Of a stretch of 64,000 nucleotides of DNA, positions 50,762 to 61,700 are shown piece after piece. The stretch is from NCBI RefSeq assembly GCF_007830495.1, contig NZ_VLKW01000002.1, positions 1 through 64,000 on the forward strand, in the 5' to 3' direction. Position 1 is the stretch's first letter. Each line of letters opens with the position of its first letter. A program made the translations under genes and the position numbers. Source of the DNA: Pseudoduganella flava. Its GTDB lineage: Bacteria; Pseudomonadota; Gammaproteobacteria; Burkholderiales; Burkholderiaceae_D. A model generated the notes under the pieces. It saw nothing but the letters and a program-made list of their open reading frames with translations. It was not told the DNA's origin and searched no databases.

Positions 50762-51427
50762 ATGGTCGAGCAAGTAGCGGGAGCCGCAGCGGCCGCCGCA
50801 GGAACCTCCATGCCGCAGGATCCGCACGAGGAATTTCTCGCGCGGATCGGCCACATGACCCGTGCGCTGCACGAGAACCTGCGTGGCCTGGGGCTGGACA
50901 AGTTGATCGAAAAGGCGGCCGAGGATATCCCGGACGCCCGCGATCGCCTCGATTACGTGGCGCGCCTTTCCGAAGACGCGGCGCAGAAGGTGCTCAATGC
51001 CACCGACGAGGCGGGTCCGTTGCAGGACCGGATCTGCAGCGATGCCAAGGACCTGTCCGGTGCCTGGCAGGCGCTGCTCGATGGCCAGGGCACGTCCGAC
51101 GCGGACTGGCGCGCGCTCGCACTGCGCACGATCGCCACGCTGTCGACGACCACCGAGGCCACCAGTGCCACCAAGGGCCACCTGATGGACATCATGATGG
51201 CGCAGGATTTCCAGGACCTGACGGGCCAGGTGATCAAGCGCGTCACCGGCATCGCGCAAAACCTCGAGAAGCAGCTGGTGCAGACGCTGATCGATTTCGC
51301 ACCGGAGCAGCTGAAGAAAGAGCTCGACAGTGGCCTGTTGAACGGCCCGCAGATCGACAAGACGGCGGACGGCATCGTCGCCGACCAGGGCCAGGTCGAC
51401 GACCTGCTCGACAGTCTCGGATTCTGA
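50762..51427 (+). CDS. cheZ: Phospho-CheY phosphatase CheZ
   Basis: A 221-residue CheZ. The active helix MAQDFQDLTGQVIKRVTGIA carries the Asp and Gln that dephosphorylate CheY-P, and the CheY-binding C-terminal peptide is GQVDDLLDSLGF. The N-terminus is helical and alanine-rich. It is translationally close to cheY (3 bp) and is followed within five bases by a strong terminator, closing the che operon. Confidence 0.97.
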   Translation: MVEQVAGAAAAAAGTSMPQDPHEEFLARIGHMTRALHENLRGLGLDKLIEKAAEDIPDARDRLDYVARLSEDAAQKVLNATDEAGPLQDRICSDAKDLSGAWQALLDGQGTSDADWRALALRTIATLSTTTEATSATKGHLMDIMMAQDFQDLTGQVIKRVTGIAQNLEKQLVQTLIDFAPEQLKKELDSGLLNGPQIDKTADGIVADQGQVDDLLDSLGF

Positions 51428-51431
51428 TCGC

Positions 51432-51458
51432 AAAGCGGGCACCTCAGCCCGCTTTTTT
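51432..51458 (+). terminator. Rho-independent terminator of the che operon
   Basis: AAAGCGGGC and GCCCGCTTT pair perfectly around a six-base loop, followed by TTTT. It directly precedes the start codon of the next gene. Confidence 0.93.
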
Positions 51459-51461
51459 CAT

Positions 51462-52670
51462 ATGCACCAGACGAATTTCCTCGTTCGCGAACCCTTGCTG
51501 GACCCGCAGCAACGCGTGGTCGGCTATGAACTCACGTGGCAGCACAATCCGGGCGTCACGCCGACGCAGGCCGAGCTGGAAGACCTCGTCGGCTTCGTCG
51601 CCGCCCACGTCAACGACGCCAACGGCTGGCTGCTGCGCGACAAGACACTGTTCCTGCAGGCGGTGCCGGCGATGCTGTCGACGGACGCGCTGTACGACAT
51701 GCCGCCCGAGCACACGGTGCTGTCGATCCACACGAAGGAACTGGCGAACCCGGACACAATGGCGGCCGTGCAGGCGCTGCGCGCCGGCGGCGTGGGCATC
51801 CTGCTGCGCAACTGCGACATCGCCCGCGCCGGCAACCGGCTGCCGACGCTCGCGTCCTATGTCGAGGTGCGCTTCTCCGGCGCCGACGTGGCAGCCCAGG
51901 CCCGCACCTATGCGGCGCTGAAGCAGTCGCAGGTGGCGATGGTGGGCCGCCCGGTGACGACGTGGTACGACTTCGACGCCTGCGCCGCGCTGGGCATCAA
52001 CGCCTTCGTCGGCAAGCTGCATCTGACGCCGCGGCCTGGTCCGGAGATCAAGGGCCTGAACCCCGCGCAGACGATCATCCTGCAGCTGATGCAGATGGTG
52101 CAGGCGAATGCGGACGTGCCGAAGATCGAGGGCGTGCTGAAGCGCGACGCGGCGCTGTCGTACAAGCTGCTCCGCTACATCAATTCCGTCGGCGTCGGTG
52201 CCGGCCGCGAGAAGGTGCAGTCGCTGAAGCAAGCCATCACGCTGCTGGGCTACCAGCCGCTGCACCGCTGGCTGACATTGCTGCTGGCGACGGCCAGCAC
52301 GAGCGGCTACTCGCCGGTGCTGCTGGAAACGGCCGTCGTGCGCGGCCGGCTGGCCGAGCTGCTGGGGCAGGGCGCCGTGGGCAAGATGGAAGCGGAAAAC
52401 ATTTTCGTGGCCGGCATGTTCTCGCTGCTGGACCGGCTGCTGGGCATCCCGATGAAGGAAGTGCTGGAGACGATCCAGCTGTCCGACGACGTCGTCGCCG
52501 CGCTGCTGGACCGGGGCGGCAAATACGGCCCGTACCTGGCGCTGGCCGAAGCATGCGAGCTGAACTCCGCGCTGGTCTCGTCGCTGGCCGCATCGCTGCA
52601 CCTGACGCCGGAAGACGTCAACAAGGCGCACCTGTCGGCGCTGGCGTGGACGCAGAACGTCACGGCGTAA
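51462..52670 (+). CDS. HDOD-domain protein with degenerate EAL domain (YuxH type)
   Basis: A 402-residue protein. The N-terminal half follows the YuxH pattern (FLVREPLLDPQQRVVGYELTW), an EAL-like fold without the catalytic glutamate set, so no c-di-GMP hydrolysis is expected. The C-terminal half is an HDOD domain (NADVPKIEGVLKRDAALSYKLLRYINSVG), a signalling module without the HD metal ligands. The first ATG lies 3 bp beyond the che terminator stem with no Shine-Dalgarno. Expression would need read-through, a leaderless transcript, or another start. It probably participates in motility signalling. Confidence 0.87.
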   Translation: MHQTNFLVREPLLDPQQRVVGYELTWQHNPGVTPTQAELEDLVGFVAAHVNDANGWLLRDKTLFLQAVPAMLSTDALYDMPPEHTVLSIHTKELANPDTMAAVQALRAGGVGILLRNCDIARAGNRLPTLASYVEVRFSGADVAAQARTYAALKQSQVAMVGRPVTTWYDFDACAALGINAFVGKLHLTPRPGPEIKGLNPAQTIILQLMQMVQANADVPKIEGVLKRDAALSYKLLRYINSVGVGAGREKVQSLKQAITLLGYQPLHRWLTLLLATASTSGYSPVLLETAVVRGRLAELLGQGAVGKMEAENIFVAGMFSLLDRLLGIPMKEVLETIQLSDDVVAALLDRGGKYGPYLALAEACELNSALVSSLAASLHLTPEDVNKAHLSALAWTQNVTA

Positions 52671-52697
52671 CAGCTGAGCATGAAGGTCGCTGCGGCA

Positions 52698-52842
52698 AGC
52701 ATTTACCCCAACGGCAAACCCTGGTCAGACAGGAGTGACGCCTTGCAAGGTGTCACCGCTGCGCAGGCGGGGAGCATCGCTCCCCGAAACCCCTGCTACG
52801 CCCCGGTGGGTCTGACCCCGGCCTCTGCCTTTGGGTTTTGCT
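52698..52842. repeat. ~140-bp structured repeat, copy 2 (three-way junction fold)
   Basis: This is a diverged copy of 32084-32223. Both share GGCAAACCCTGG, TGACGxCTTGCA, TCACCGCT, GGGTCTGACCCCGGCCTCTGCC and TTGGGTT in the same order. The arms are 52698-52728 and 52812-52842. Inner hairpins are GTGACGCCTT / AAGGTGTCAC and GGGGAGC-ATC-GCTCCCC. Base changes from copy 1 keep the pairings. It lies between convergent genes. Confidence 0.85.
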
Positions 52843-52858
52843 GGCGTCGGCGACTCGC

Positions 52859-54609
<1,751 letters not shown>

Positions 54610-54627
54610 GCGTGCCTTCCTTGGGGA

Positions 54628-54840
54628 TCAGCCCTTGGTCTGGTAGACGTAAGCCTGTTGCTTGATGCGGGATTCGCGCAGACGGGCTTGCTCGTCCAGC
54701 GACAGCGGTGCCTTGTCCCACAGCAGGGAGCGGCCTTGCTGCTGGCCCGCCTCGATCTGCGGATTCTGTTCCTTCAGACCCTTGATGAACTGGGTGTGGT
54801 CCGACTCGTACATACGGTGTTGTTTGAACAGGAGTTTCAT
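54628..54840 (-). CDS. DUF3460 family protein
   Basis: A 70-residue (or 61-residue) protein with the DUF3460 pattern MYESDHTQFI, GRSLLWDK and LRESRIKQQAYVYQ. Function is unknown. The family usually begins at MYESDH, which would put the start at 54813, but neither ATG has a good ribosome-binding site. It lies 18 bp before scpA in the same direction. No membrane segment or cysteine is present. Confidence 0.85.
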   Translation of the reverse strand: MKLLFKQHRMYESDHTQFIKGLKEQNPQIEAGQQQGRSLLWDKAPLSLDEQARLRESRIKQQAYVYQTKG

Positions 54841-54965
54841 ATCGTGAAAGAAGGGTGAAAACCAGCGCGTATTTTACCGCGCTGCGGCATGCCGCAGGGA
54901 ATTTCTATGGCGCATCGCTGTGGTCCTTCTGCGACGTCTTGCCGGATCGGTTATGCTTCTTTGCA

Positions 54966-55871
54966 ATGAATTCCCGGCTGACACTTCGTACCGCCTTCCT
55001 GCTGACCCTGGCCCCGCTGCTGTGGGCCGGCAATGCCATTGTCGGGCGGGTCGTGCACGACCTGGTCCCGCCGATCACGCTGAACTTCCTGCGCTGGGCG
55101 ATCGCGCTGCTGATCCTGCTGCCGCTCGCCGGGCCCGTGTTCCGGCCGGGCAGCGGGCTGTGGCCGTACTGGCGCCGCTATGCGATGCTGGGGCTGCTCG
55201 GCGTCGGGCTGTACAACGCGCTGCAGTATCTCGCGCTGCAAAGCAGCACGCCGATCAACGTCACATTGGTGGCGGCCGGCATGCCCGTGTGGATGATGGC
55301 GACGGGCTGGCTGTTCTTCGGCGCGGCCGTGTCGCGCAAGCAGGTGGTCGGCGCCGTGCTGTCGATCGCCGGCGTGCTCGTCGTGCTGGCGCGGGGCGAC
55401 TGGCAGCACTTGCTGGCATTGCGGCTTGTCGCCGGCGACCTGTTCATGATCCTGGCGACGATCGCCTGGTCGCTGTACAGCTGGCTGCTGACGCGCACGC
55501 CGGAGCCCAGCGCGTTGCGGGCGAATTGGGCGTCGTTTTTATTGGCGCAAGTGGGATTCGGCGTCGTGTGGTCCGGTGTTTTCGCGGCCGGCGAGTGGGC
55601 GGTATTGGCGCCCGCCATTCATTGGAATGCCACGTTGATGGCCGCGCTGGCGTACGTCGCGATCGGCCCGGCGATCATTGCATTTCGCTGCTGGGGGGCC
55701 GGCGTGCAACAGGCCGGCCCCGCGATCGCCGCATTCTTCAGCAATCTGACGCCGTTATTCGCGGCGCTGTTATCGTCGGCTTTTCTCGGCGAGCCGCCGC
55801 ACGTTTATCACGGCATTGCGTTTCTATTGATCGTCGGCGGCATCGTCGTATCGTCGCGCCGGTCACCATAA
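54966..55871 (+). CDS. EamA/DMT-family transporter
   Basis: A 301-residue protein with ten hydrophobic helices in two EamA repeats (FLLTLAPLLWAGNAIVGRVV and LMILATIAWSLYSWLLTR mark their starts). It probably exports amino acids or other metabolites. It stands alone, divergent from the DUF3460-scpA-panC unit, with 125 bp between the starts. The ATG at 54966 was chosen because it precedes the first membrane helix directly; the upstream open frame is not protein-like. Confidence 0.88.
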   Translation: MNSRLTLRTAFLLTLAPLLWAGNAIVGRVVHDLVPPITLNFLRWAIALLILLPLAGPVFRPGSGLWPYWRRYAMLGLLGVGLYNALQYLALQSSTPINVTLVAAGMPVWMMATGWLFFGAAVSRKQVVGAVLSIAGVLVVLARGDWQHLLALRLVAGDLFMILATIAWSLYSWLLTRTPEPSALRANWASFLLAQVGFGVVWSGVFAAGEWAVLAPAIHWNATLMAALAYVAIGPAIIAFRCWGAGVQQAGPAIAAFFSNLTPLFAALLSSAFLGEPPHVYHGIAFLLIVGGIVVSSRRSP

Positions 55872-55944
55872 AATAGCGGTGCGCCCCCGGCGCAGCGTTG
55901 CTGTTATGGTTGCGGCATCGAAGGTCACCAAAGCCGGAGGTCCC

Positions 55945-56052
55945 ATGCGCACCATGCTGGCCGCCCTTGCCGCGGCATCGCTATTACTGACGGCGTGCGA
56001 TCGATCCGCCCCGCCGAAACCCCCGAAACCGATCACCGCCGTTTCCGGCTAA
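55945..56052 (+). CDS. Tiny (35-aa) lipoprotein
   Basis: MRTMLAALAAASLLLTACD is a clean lipoprotein signal with lipobox LLTAC, followed by only 17 residues rich in proline and lysine. The ATG is preceded by CCGGAGGTCCC, an optimal Shine-Dalgarno. Very short lipoproteins of this form (compare LptM/YifL-like) can assist outer-membrane assembly, but nothing in the mature part identifies a family. It lies 73 bp after the EamA gene, and its stop is 3 bp before a palindromic repeat cluster. Confidence 0.72.
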   Translation: MRTMLAALAAASLLLTACDRSAPPKPPKPITAVSG

Positions 56053-56055
56053 GAA

Positions 56056-56217
56056 CATTTCCAAAGTCGAGGGACTGTCCCCGAATTTCGGCAACGAACC
56101 GTGCGAACGCAGGCATGCCAGCCAAGACGGCATGAGTGTATTCGGTGAAGCCGAGCTGACGCCGGATCTTATTCAGAATGTTTCCAAAATTCGGGGACTG
56201 TCCCCGAATTTTGGAAA
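56056..56217. repeat. Pair of GGGGACTGTCCCC palindromic repeats
   Basis: The second unit is a perfect 17-bp palindrome with a 3-bp centre: TTTCCAAAATTCGGGGA (56181-56197), CTG, then its complement (56201-56217). The first unit (56056-56092) is a diverged copy: ATTTCCAAAGTCGAGGGACTGTCCCCGAATTTCGG is its core, written here in part. Related words occur at 1299-1405. The two units are about 90 bp apart between convergent genes. Confidence 0.88.
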
Positions 56218-56334
56218 TATTTCTTGCGCGACCTGCCAAGGGGCTGTCGTCATTCGGAGTGCGCAGGCGCGACATGCCAGTGGTTGGCGCGAGCGCGCCA
56301 GAGGTTGGCACGGGCTGTGGTGTTTTCGCTACGG

Positions 56335-56811
56335 CTAGCGCAGCTGCCGACGCATCACGAGCGGCGCGGGTTCCAGCGGGTTGGCGTGGCTGTATTCCAG
56401 TTCTTCGGCCAACTCGAAGGCAAAGGCGGAATAAAAGTCGACCAGTTTCGGTTGATCGCTGCGCACGGCCAGCCTTAATTCGCCGATGCCACATTCCATG
56501 CCGTGGTGAATCACGGCTTCCAGCAAATGCTGCGACAGGTTATTGCCGCGATATGCCGGCAATATGCCCATCCGGAGAATTTCCCACGTGTCCGCTTCGG
56601 TATCGTGGGGTAACCAGCGCACGGAGCCGATCGGTTCCTCGGCGGTCGACAAAATAAAACCGCCGCCCTGCCGCAGATGTTCTGCGACGAGGACGGCGGT
56701 CTCGCGGTGGCCGCTCGATGTGACGCTGACTTTACCGGCCCACGCGGTGCGCGTGAGGCCGGCAATTAACGGCGCATCGTCGGTAGTGGCGTGCCGTACT
56801 ACGACTTTCAT
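56335..56811 (-). CDS. GNAT-family N-acetyltransferase
   Basis: A 158-residue acetyltransferase. The acetyl-CoA loop is in LRMGILPAYRGNNLSQHLLEAVI (Q/R-x-x-G-x-G/A form), and the C-terminal strand is LAVRSDQPKLVDFYSAFAFEL. The substrate is unknown. ATG 56811 follows AAAGGAG at about 11 bases; an upstream in-frame start would overlap metG. It lies 17 bp after metG and is probably co-transcribed. Confidence 0.88.
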   Translation of the reverse strand: MKVVVRHATTDDAPLIAGLTRTAWAGKVSVTSSGHRETAVLVAEHLRQGGGFILSTAEEPIGSVRWLPHDTEADTWEILRMGILPAYRGNNLSQHLLEAVIHHGMECGIGELRLAVRSDQPKLVDFYSAFAFELAEELEYSHANPLEPAPLVMRRQLR

Positions 56812-56828
56812 CGGCGGCAATACTCCTT

Positions 56829-58982
56829 TTAACGAATCCGCATGCCCGGCTCGGCGCCCGGCCATGGGTTCAGGATGTAAATACCCGGATTGGCTTTTTC
56901 ATCGGCGGCCGATGCGGCCAATACCATGCCTTCCGAAACGCCGAATTTCATCTTGCGCGGTGCCAGGTTCGCCACCAGCACCGTCAGCTTGCCCACCAGG
57001 TCTTCCGGCTGGTACATCGACTTGATGCCGGAGAAGACGTTGCGGTGGCGGCCTTCGCCCACGTCCAGGGTCAGGCGCAGCAGCTTGTCGGAGCCTTCGA
57101 CGTGCTCGCAGTTGACGATCTTGGCGATGCGCAGGTCGATCTTGACGAAGTCGTCGATCTTGATTTCCGGCGCCAGCGGTTCGATACCTGTCGCCGTCGC
57201 CGTCGCCGTCGCCGGCGCAGCGGATGCCGAAGCGGCAGCGGCGGGAGCAGCAACGGCAGGGGCAGCAGCGGGCTTCGGCGCATCGAACAGCTCGTCGATC
57301 ATCTTCGCATCGACGCGCGTCATCAGGTGGCTGTACGCACCGATCGTGCGGCCCAGCATCGCCTGCGACGCCGCTTCCACGCCGGTATCGGCCCACGTGA
57401 AGCGCTCGTCGTTGAGGAACGTCTTGACGTTCGCGGCCACGCCCGGCAGCACCGGCGACAGCAGGATCGTCAGCTGGCGGAACAGGATCAGCGCCGTCGT
57501 GCACACTTCGTGCAGTTCCGCCGTCTTCGTCTCGTCCTTCGCCAGCACCCACGGCTTGTTCTCGTCGACGTACTGGTTCGTCACGTCGGCGATCTCCATC
57601 ACTTCGCGCAGCGCCTTGCCGAACTCGCGGCTCTCGAAGTTCAGCGCGATCGAATCGGCGCGCACGTGGCCTTCCGCATTGGTCAGCGCGCGGCGGATCC
57701 AGCCCAGCGCCGTCTCGGACAACTGGGTTGCCAGCTTGCCATCGAACTTCTTCGCGATGAAGCCCGCGCAGCGGCTGGCGATGTTGACGTATTTGCCGAT
57801 CAGGTCCGAGTTCACGCGGGCGACGAAGTCCTCGCCCGTGAAGTCCAGGTCTTCCACCTTGGAGTTCAGCTTGAACGCGATGTAGTAGCGCAGCCATTCC
57901 GGGTTCATGCCCAGGTTCAGGTAGCGCAGCGGCGAGATGCCGGTGCCGCGCGACTTGGACATTTTTTCATTGTTGACCGTCAGGTGGCCGTGCACGTTCA
58001 CCTTCAGCTTGTCGATCACCGGATGGTCGGCGAACTTCAGCATCGCCGGCCAGAACAGGATGTGGAACGACACGATGTCCTTGCCGATGAAGTGGATCTG
58101 CTCGGTGGCCGGGTCGCGCAGGAACGCGTCGTAGTCGACGCCGATCTTGCCGAAGTAGTTCTTCAGCGAGGCGAGGTAGCCCACCGGCGCGTCCAGCCAC
58201 ACGTAGAAGAACTTGCCCGGCGCATCGGGGATCGGGATGCCGAAGTAGGGCGCGTCGCGCGAGATGTCCCAGTCGGCCAGCTTCTCGCCCGACTCGCCCA
58301 GCCATTCGGAGACCTTGTTGACCATCTCCGGCTGCAGGCGGCCCGGCGTGTTCAGCCAGTCGCGCAGGAATTCGAAGCAGCGCGGGTCGGACAGCTTGAA
58401 GAAGTACTGCTCCGACGGTTTCAGGATCGGCGTGGCGTTGGTGAACACCGAGTACGGGTTCACCAGGTCGGTCGGCTGGTAGGCGGCGCCGCACACTTCG
58501 CAGTTGTCGCCATACTGGTCCTTCGCGCCGCATTTCGGGCATTCGCCCTTGATGTTGCGGTCGGCGAGGAACATGCCCTTCACCGGGTCGAAGAAGCGGT
58601 CGACCGTCTTCGTCTGGATCAGGCCATTGTCGCGCAGCTTGCGGTAGATGCCCTGCGACAGCTCGACGTTTTCCGGCGAATCGGTCGAGTACCAGTTGTC
58701 AAAAGCGATATGAAAGCCGTCCAGGTACTGGGCGCGGCCGGCGGCGATCTTGGCGACGAATTCCTGCGGCGTGATGCCTTCCTTCTCCGCCGCGATCATG
58801 ATGGGCGTGCCGTGCGTGTCGTCCGCGCCGACGAAATGCACTTCGCGCGGCTGGCCGTTATCGCTCTGCATGCGCTGGAAACGGACCCAGATGTCGGCCT
58901 GGATGTATTCCATCATGTGGCCGATGTGGAAGGCGGCGTTTGCGTACGGCAGGGCGGTGGTGACGAACAGCTTGCGGGTCAT
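56829..58982 (-). CDS. metG: Methionyl-tRNA synthetase
   Basis: A 717-residue class I synthetase charging tRNA-Met. The HIGH motif is [17 protein letters not shown], the zinc cluster is [18 protein letters not shown], the KMSKS loop is [12 protein letters not shown], and a C-terminal tRNA-binding (EMAP-like) domain from about residue 610 reads [23 protein letters not shown] after an alanine-rich linker. ATG 58982 gives the standard N-terminus. It is divergent from apbC, 119 bp away. Confidence 0.98.
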   Translation of the reverse strand: MTRKLFVTTALPYANAAFHIGHMMEYIQADIWVRFQRMQSDNGQPREVHFVGADDTHGTPIMIAAEKEGITPQEFVAKIAAGRAQYLDGFHIAFDNWYSTDSPENVELSQGIYRKLRDNGLIQTKTVDRFFDPVKGMFLADRNIKGECPKCGAKDQYGDNCEVCGAAYQPTDLVNPYSVFTNATPILKPSEQYFFKLSDPRCFEFLRDWLNTPGRLQPEMVNKVSEWLGESGEKLADWDISRDAPYFGIPIPDAPGKFFYVWLDAPVGYLASLKNYFGKIGVDYDAFLRDPATEQIHFIGKDIVSFHILFWPAMLKFADHPVIDKLKVNVHGHLTVNNEKMSKSRGTGISPLRYLNLGMNPEWLRYYIAFKLNSKVEDLDFTGEDFVARVNSDLIGKYVNIASRCAGFIAKKFDGKLATQLSETALGWIRRALTNAEGHVRADSIALNFESREFGKALREVMEIADVTNQYVDENKPWVLAKDETKTAELHEVCTTALILFRQLTILLSPVLPGVAANVKTFLNDERFTWADTGVEAASQAMLGRTIGAYSHLMTRVDAKMIDELFDAPKPAAAPAVAAPAAAASASAAPATATATATGIEPLAPEIKIDDFVKIDLRIAKIVNCEHVEGSDKLLRLTLDVGEGRHRNVFSGIKSMYQPEDLVGKLTVLVANLAPRKMKFGVSEGMVLAASAADEKANPGIYILNPWPGAEPGMRIR

Positions 58983-59101
58983 GGTCAGCGCAGTAGAAGG
59001 TGAGTAAAAGGTCCATTTTACCAGCCCCTGCCCGAGCATGGGATTACGTGTGGTGGCGCGCGTTTTGCGCTAGACTGCCGCTTCAATACACGGAGATTTA
59101 C

Positions 59102-60184
59102 ATGAGCATCACAGTCGAAGACGTCAAGGCCGCATTGTCCAAAGTGGTCGATTCGAACACCACCAAGGACTTCGTGACCAGCAAATCGGTCCGCAACCTG
59201 AAGGTCGAGAATGGACAGATCAGCCTGGACATCGAGCTGGGTTACCCGGCCAACAGCCAGATCGAACCGATCCGCGCCAGCGTGCAGCAAGCCCTCGCGG
59301 GCTTCGGCCTGCCGGCCAGCGTGAACGTCTACAGCAAGATCATTGCCCACACGGTGCAGCGCGGCCTGAAGCCCCTGCCGAACGTGAAGAACATCATCGC
59401 CGTCGCTTCCGGCAAGGGTGGCGTCGGCAAGTCCACCACGGCCGTCAACCTGGCGCTGGCCCTGGCCGCGGAAGGCGCCAAGGTCGGCGTGCTCGATGCC
59501 GACATCTATGGCCCGTCGCAGCCGATGATGCTGGGCGTGTCCGGCCGGCCGATCACGAAGGACGGCAAGTCGATGGAGCCGATGGAAGGCCACGGCGTGC
59601 AGGTGTCGTCGATCGGCTTCCTGATCGACCCGGACGAACCGATGGTGTGGCGCGGCCCGATGGTCACGCAGGCGTTGCAGCAGCTGCTGGATCAGACCAA
59701 CTGGCACGACCTGGACTACCTCGTCATCGACATGCCGCCGGGGACGGGCGACATCCAGCTGACCTTGTCGCAGAAGGTGCCGGTGACGGGCGCGGTGATC
59801 GTCACGACGCCGCAGGACATCGCGCTGCTGGACGCGCGCAAGGGCCTGAAGATGTTCGAGAAGGTGGGCATCCCGATCCTGGGCGTCGTCGAGAACATGA
59901 GCACGCACATCTGCTCGAACTGCGGCCACGTCGAGGAGATCTTCGGCGCCGGCGGCGGTGAGAAGATGACGCAGGACTTCAAGGTGGATTTCCTGGGCAA
60001 GCTGCCGCTGAAGATGTCGATCCGCGAGCAGACCGACTCCGGCAGGCCGACCGTCGTCGCCGAGCCGGACGGCCCGGTCGCCACGATCTACAAGGAGATC
60101 GCCCGCAAGATCGCCGTGCGCGTGGCCGAGAAGGCGAAGGACATGACCAGCAAGTTCCCGACGATCGTCGTCAAGAACGACTGA
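59102..60184 (+). CDS. apbC: Iron-sulfur cluster carrier ATPase ApbC/Mrp
   Basis: A 360-residue protein. An N-terminal DUF59/MIP18-like domain (about 1-90) precedes a P-loop ATPase with the deviant Walker A IAVASGKGGVGKSTTAVNL, DADIYGPSQPMMLG and the cluster-binding CxxC in HICSNCGHVEE. It loads Fe-S clusters onto apoproteins. It is divergent from metG. Its stop overlaps the start of the YCF48 gene (TGATG), so the two are coupled. Confidence 0.97.
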   Translation: MSITVEDVKAALSKVVDSNTTKDFVTSKSVRNLKVENGQISLDIELGYPANSQIEPIRASVQQALAGFGLPASVNVYSKIIAHTVQRGLKPLPNVKNIIAVASGKGGVGKSTTAVNLALALAAEGAKVGVLDADIYGPSQPMMLGVSGRPITKDGKSMEPMEGHGVQVSSIGFLIDPDEPMVWRGPMVTQALQQLLDQTNWHDLDYLVIDMPPGTGDIQLTLSQKVPVTGAVIVTTPQDIALLDARKGLKMFEKVGIPILGVVENMSTHICSNCGHVEEIFGAGGGEKMTQDFKVDFLGKLPLKMSIREQTDSGRPTVVAEPDGPVATIYKEIARKIAVRVAEKAKDMTSKFPTIVVKND

Positions 60185-61245
60185 TGCGCGCCATCGCCTT
60201 CGCCGCCGTCACGTCGCTCGCCGCCGCGCTGCCGGCGTTGGCCCAGCAACCGTTGGCCCAGCAGCGCGCCTGGCAGCCGCAGGCCAGCGGCACCCAGGTG
60301 GAACTGCGCGGCCTGGCCGTCGTCAGCGCCACGGTGGCGTGGGCGAGCGGCGCGAAGGGCACGGTGCTGCGCACCACCGACGGCAGCACGTGGACGGCGC
60401 TGGCCGTGCCGGGCGCCGAGGCGCTGGATTTGCGCGACATCGCCGCATTCGACGCCGACACGGCGATCGCGATGAGCGCCGGCCCTGGCGCCGCGTCGCG
60501 CATCTACCGCACCCGCGATGGCGGCGCGACGTGGCAGCTCCTGATCACCAATCCCGATGCGAAAGGCTTCTGGGACGCGATCGCGTTTTGGGATGCGCGG
60601 CACGGTGTCGTTTTCGGCGACCCCGTCGACGGCCGCTTCCAAGTGCGCGTGACGAATGACGGCGGCGACACCTGGCGCGCCGTGACGGACGAGGAAGGCT
60701 TGCGCGCACTGCCGGACGAAGGCGCGTTTGCCGCGAGCGGCACATGCCTGACGGTGGCCGGCAGCGCCGACGCGTGGTTCGCCACCGGCGGCGCGCAGAC
60801 GCCGCGCGTGTTCCATTCGAAGGATGGCGGGCGCACGTGGCAGGCATCGGCCGTGCCCGTCGCCGCCGGCGCACCGGCCCGCGGGCTGTTCTCGGTGGGC
60901 TTCCGCGATGCGCGGGTCGGCATCGCGACGGGCGGCGACTACAAGGACGTACACATGGCAGGCGCGAACGGCGCGCGCAGCGAGGACGGCGGCGCCAGCT
61001 GGACGCCCGTGCAGGTGCTGCCGGCCGGGTACATGTCGGTCGTGGTGCCGGTGCCCGGCGCCCCGGACACGTTCGTGGCGGCGGGGCTGGCCGGTTCCGG
61101 CTATTCTGTCGATGCGGGGCGAAGCTGGAAGGCGCTGGACGGCACGCCCGTCAACACGGTCGGCTTCGCATCGCCAACGGCCGGCTGGGCCGTTGGGCCG
61201 AAGGGGCTCGTGCTGAAATACGTCGGGGCGCCGCTGAACCGCTGA
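60184..61245 (+). CDS. Exported YCF48-like/BNR-repeat beta-propeller protein
   Basis: A 353-residue protein with a signal peptide (residues 1-20, ending ALAQ). At least five blades carry the BNR-type Asp box: TTDGSTW, TRDGGATW, TNDGGDTW, SKDGGRTW and SEDGGASW. YCF48/HCF136-like proteins bind other proteins in photosystem assembly in phototrophs; the role in this heterotroph-like genome is unknown. It is coupled to apbC by a TGATG overlap and followed by DUF4399 after 20 bp. Confidence 0.85.
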   Translation: MRAIAFAAVTSLAAALPALAQQPLAQQRAWQPQASGTQVELRGLAVVSATVAWASGAKGTVLRTTDGSTWTALAVPGAEALDLRDIAAFDADTAIAMSAGPGAASRIYRTRDGGATWQLLITNPDAKGFWDAIAFWDARHGVVFGDPVDGRFQVRVTNDGGDTWRAVTDEEGLRALPDEGAFAASGTCLTVAGSADAWFATGGAQTPRVFHSKDGGRTWQASAVPVAAGAPARGLFSVGFRDARVGIATGGDYKDVHMAGANGARSEDGGASWTPVQVLPAGYMSVVVPVPGAPDTFVAAGLAGSGYSVDAGRSWKALDGTPVNTVGFASPTAGWAVGPKGLVLKYVGAPLNR

Positions 61246-61265
61246 ACCAGAGAGGGAGGACGACC

Positions 61266-61676
61266 ATGCGTGAAGTTCTGCTTGCCGCCACGCTGCTGCT
61301 GCCACTTGCGCTGCCATTGACGGCGCTGGCCCAATCGACCCAGTCGCCAGCGCTGTCGTTTGTCGAGCCGAAGGACGGTGCCACGGTGCGCAGCCCGTTT
61401 CGCGTGAAGCTGGCCGTCGTCGGCATGGAAGTCGCCAAAGCGGGCGCCGTCGTGCCGAACTCCGGCCACCACGTGCTGATCATCAACGGCGACGCCGTGC
61501 CGGAAGGCCAGCCGATCCCCGCCGATCCCACCCATCTGCACTGGGGCAAAGGCCAGACGGAACAGAAGATCCGCCTGCCCGCCGGCCAGTACAAGCTGAC
61601 GGCGCAATTCGCCAACGGCGCCCACCAGTCGTATGGTCCGGCGGTGAGCCAGACCATCACGGTCACCGTCAAATAA
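61266..61676 (+). CDS. Exported DUF4399 protein
   Basis: A 136-residue protein with a signal peptide (residues 1-22, ending ALAQ). The DUF4399 core is visible as FVEPKDGATVRSPFRVKLAV, GHHVLIIN, and GQYKLTAQFANGAHQSYGPAVSQTITV. A histidine-rich centre (GHH, THLHWGKG) suggests metal contact, as in related small periplasmic domains; function is unknown. The ATG follows GAGGGAGGACGACC. It is the last gene of the apbC unit, and a palindromic repeat pair lies just beyond. Confidence 0.85.
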   Translation: MREVLLAATLLLPLALPLTALAQSTQSPALSFVEPKDGATVRSPFRVKLAVVGMEVAKAGAVVPNSGHHVLIINGDAVPEGQPIPADPTHLHWGKGQTEQKIRLPAGQYKLTAQFANGAHQSYGPAVSQTITVTVK

Positions 61677-61700
61677 GCGCTCGATCAAGCCACTAAGGAT

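Noticed and set aside
56033..56494. Minus-strand open frame with repeated peptide RGQSPNFGN
   Set aside because: The repeated peptide is only the translation of the palindromic DNA repeats.
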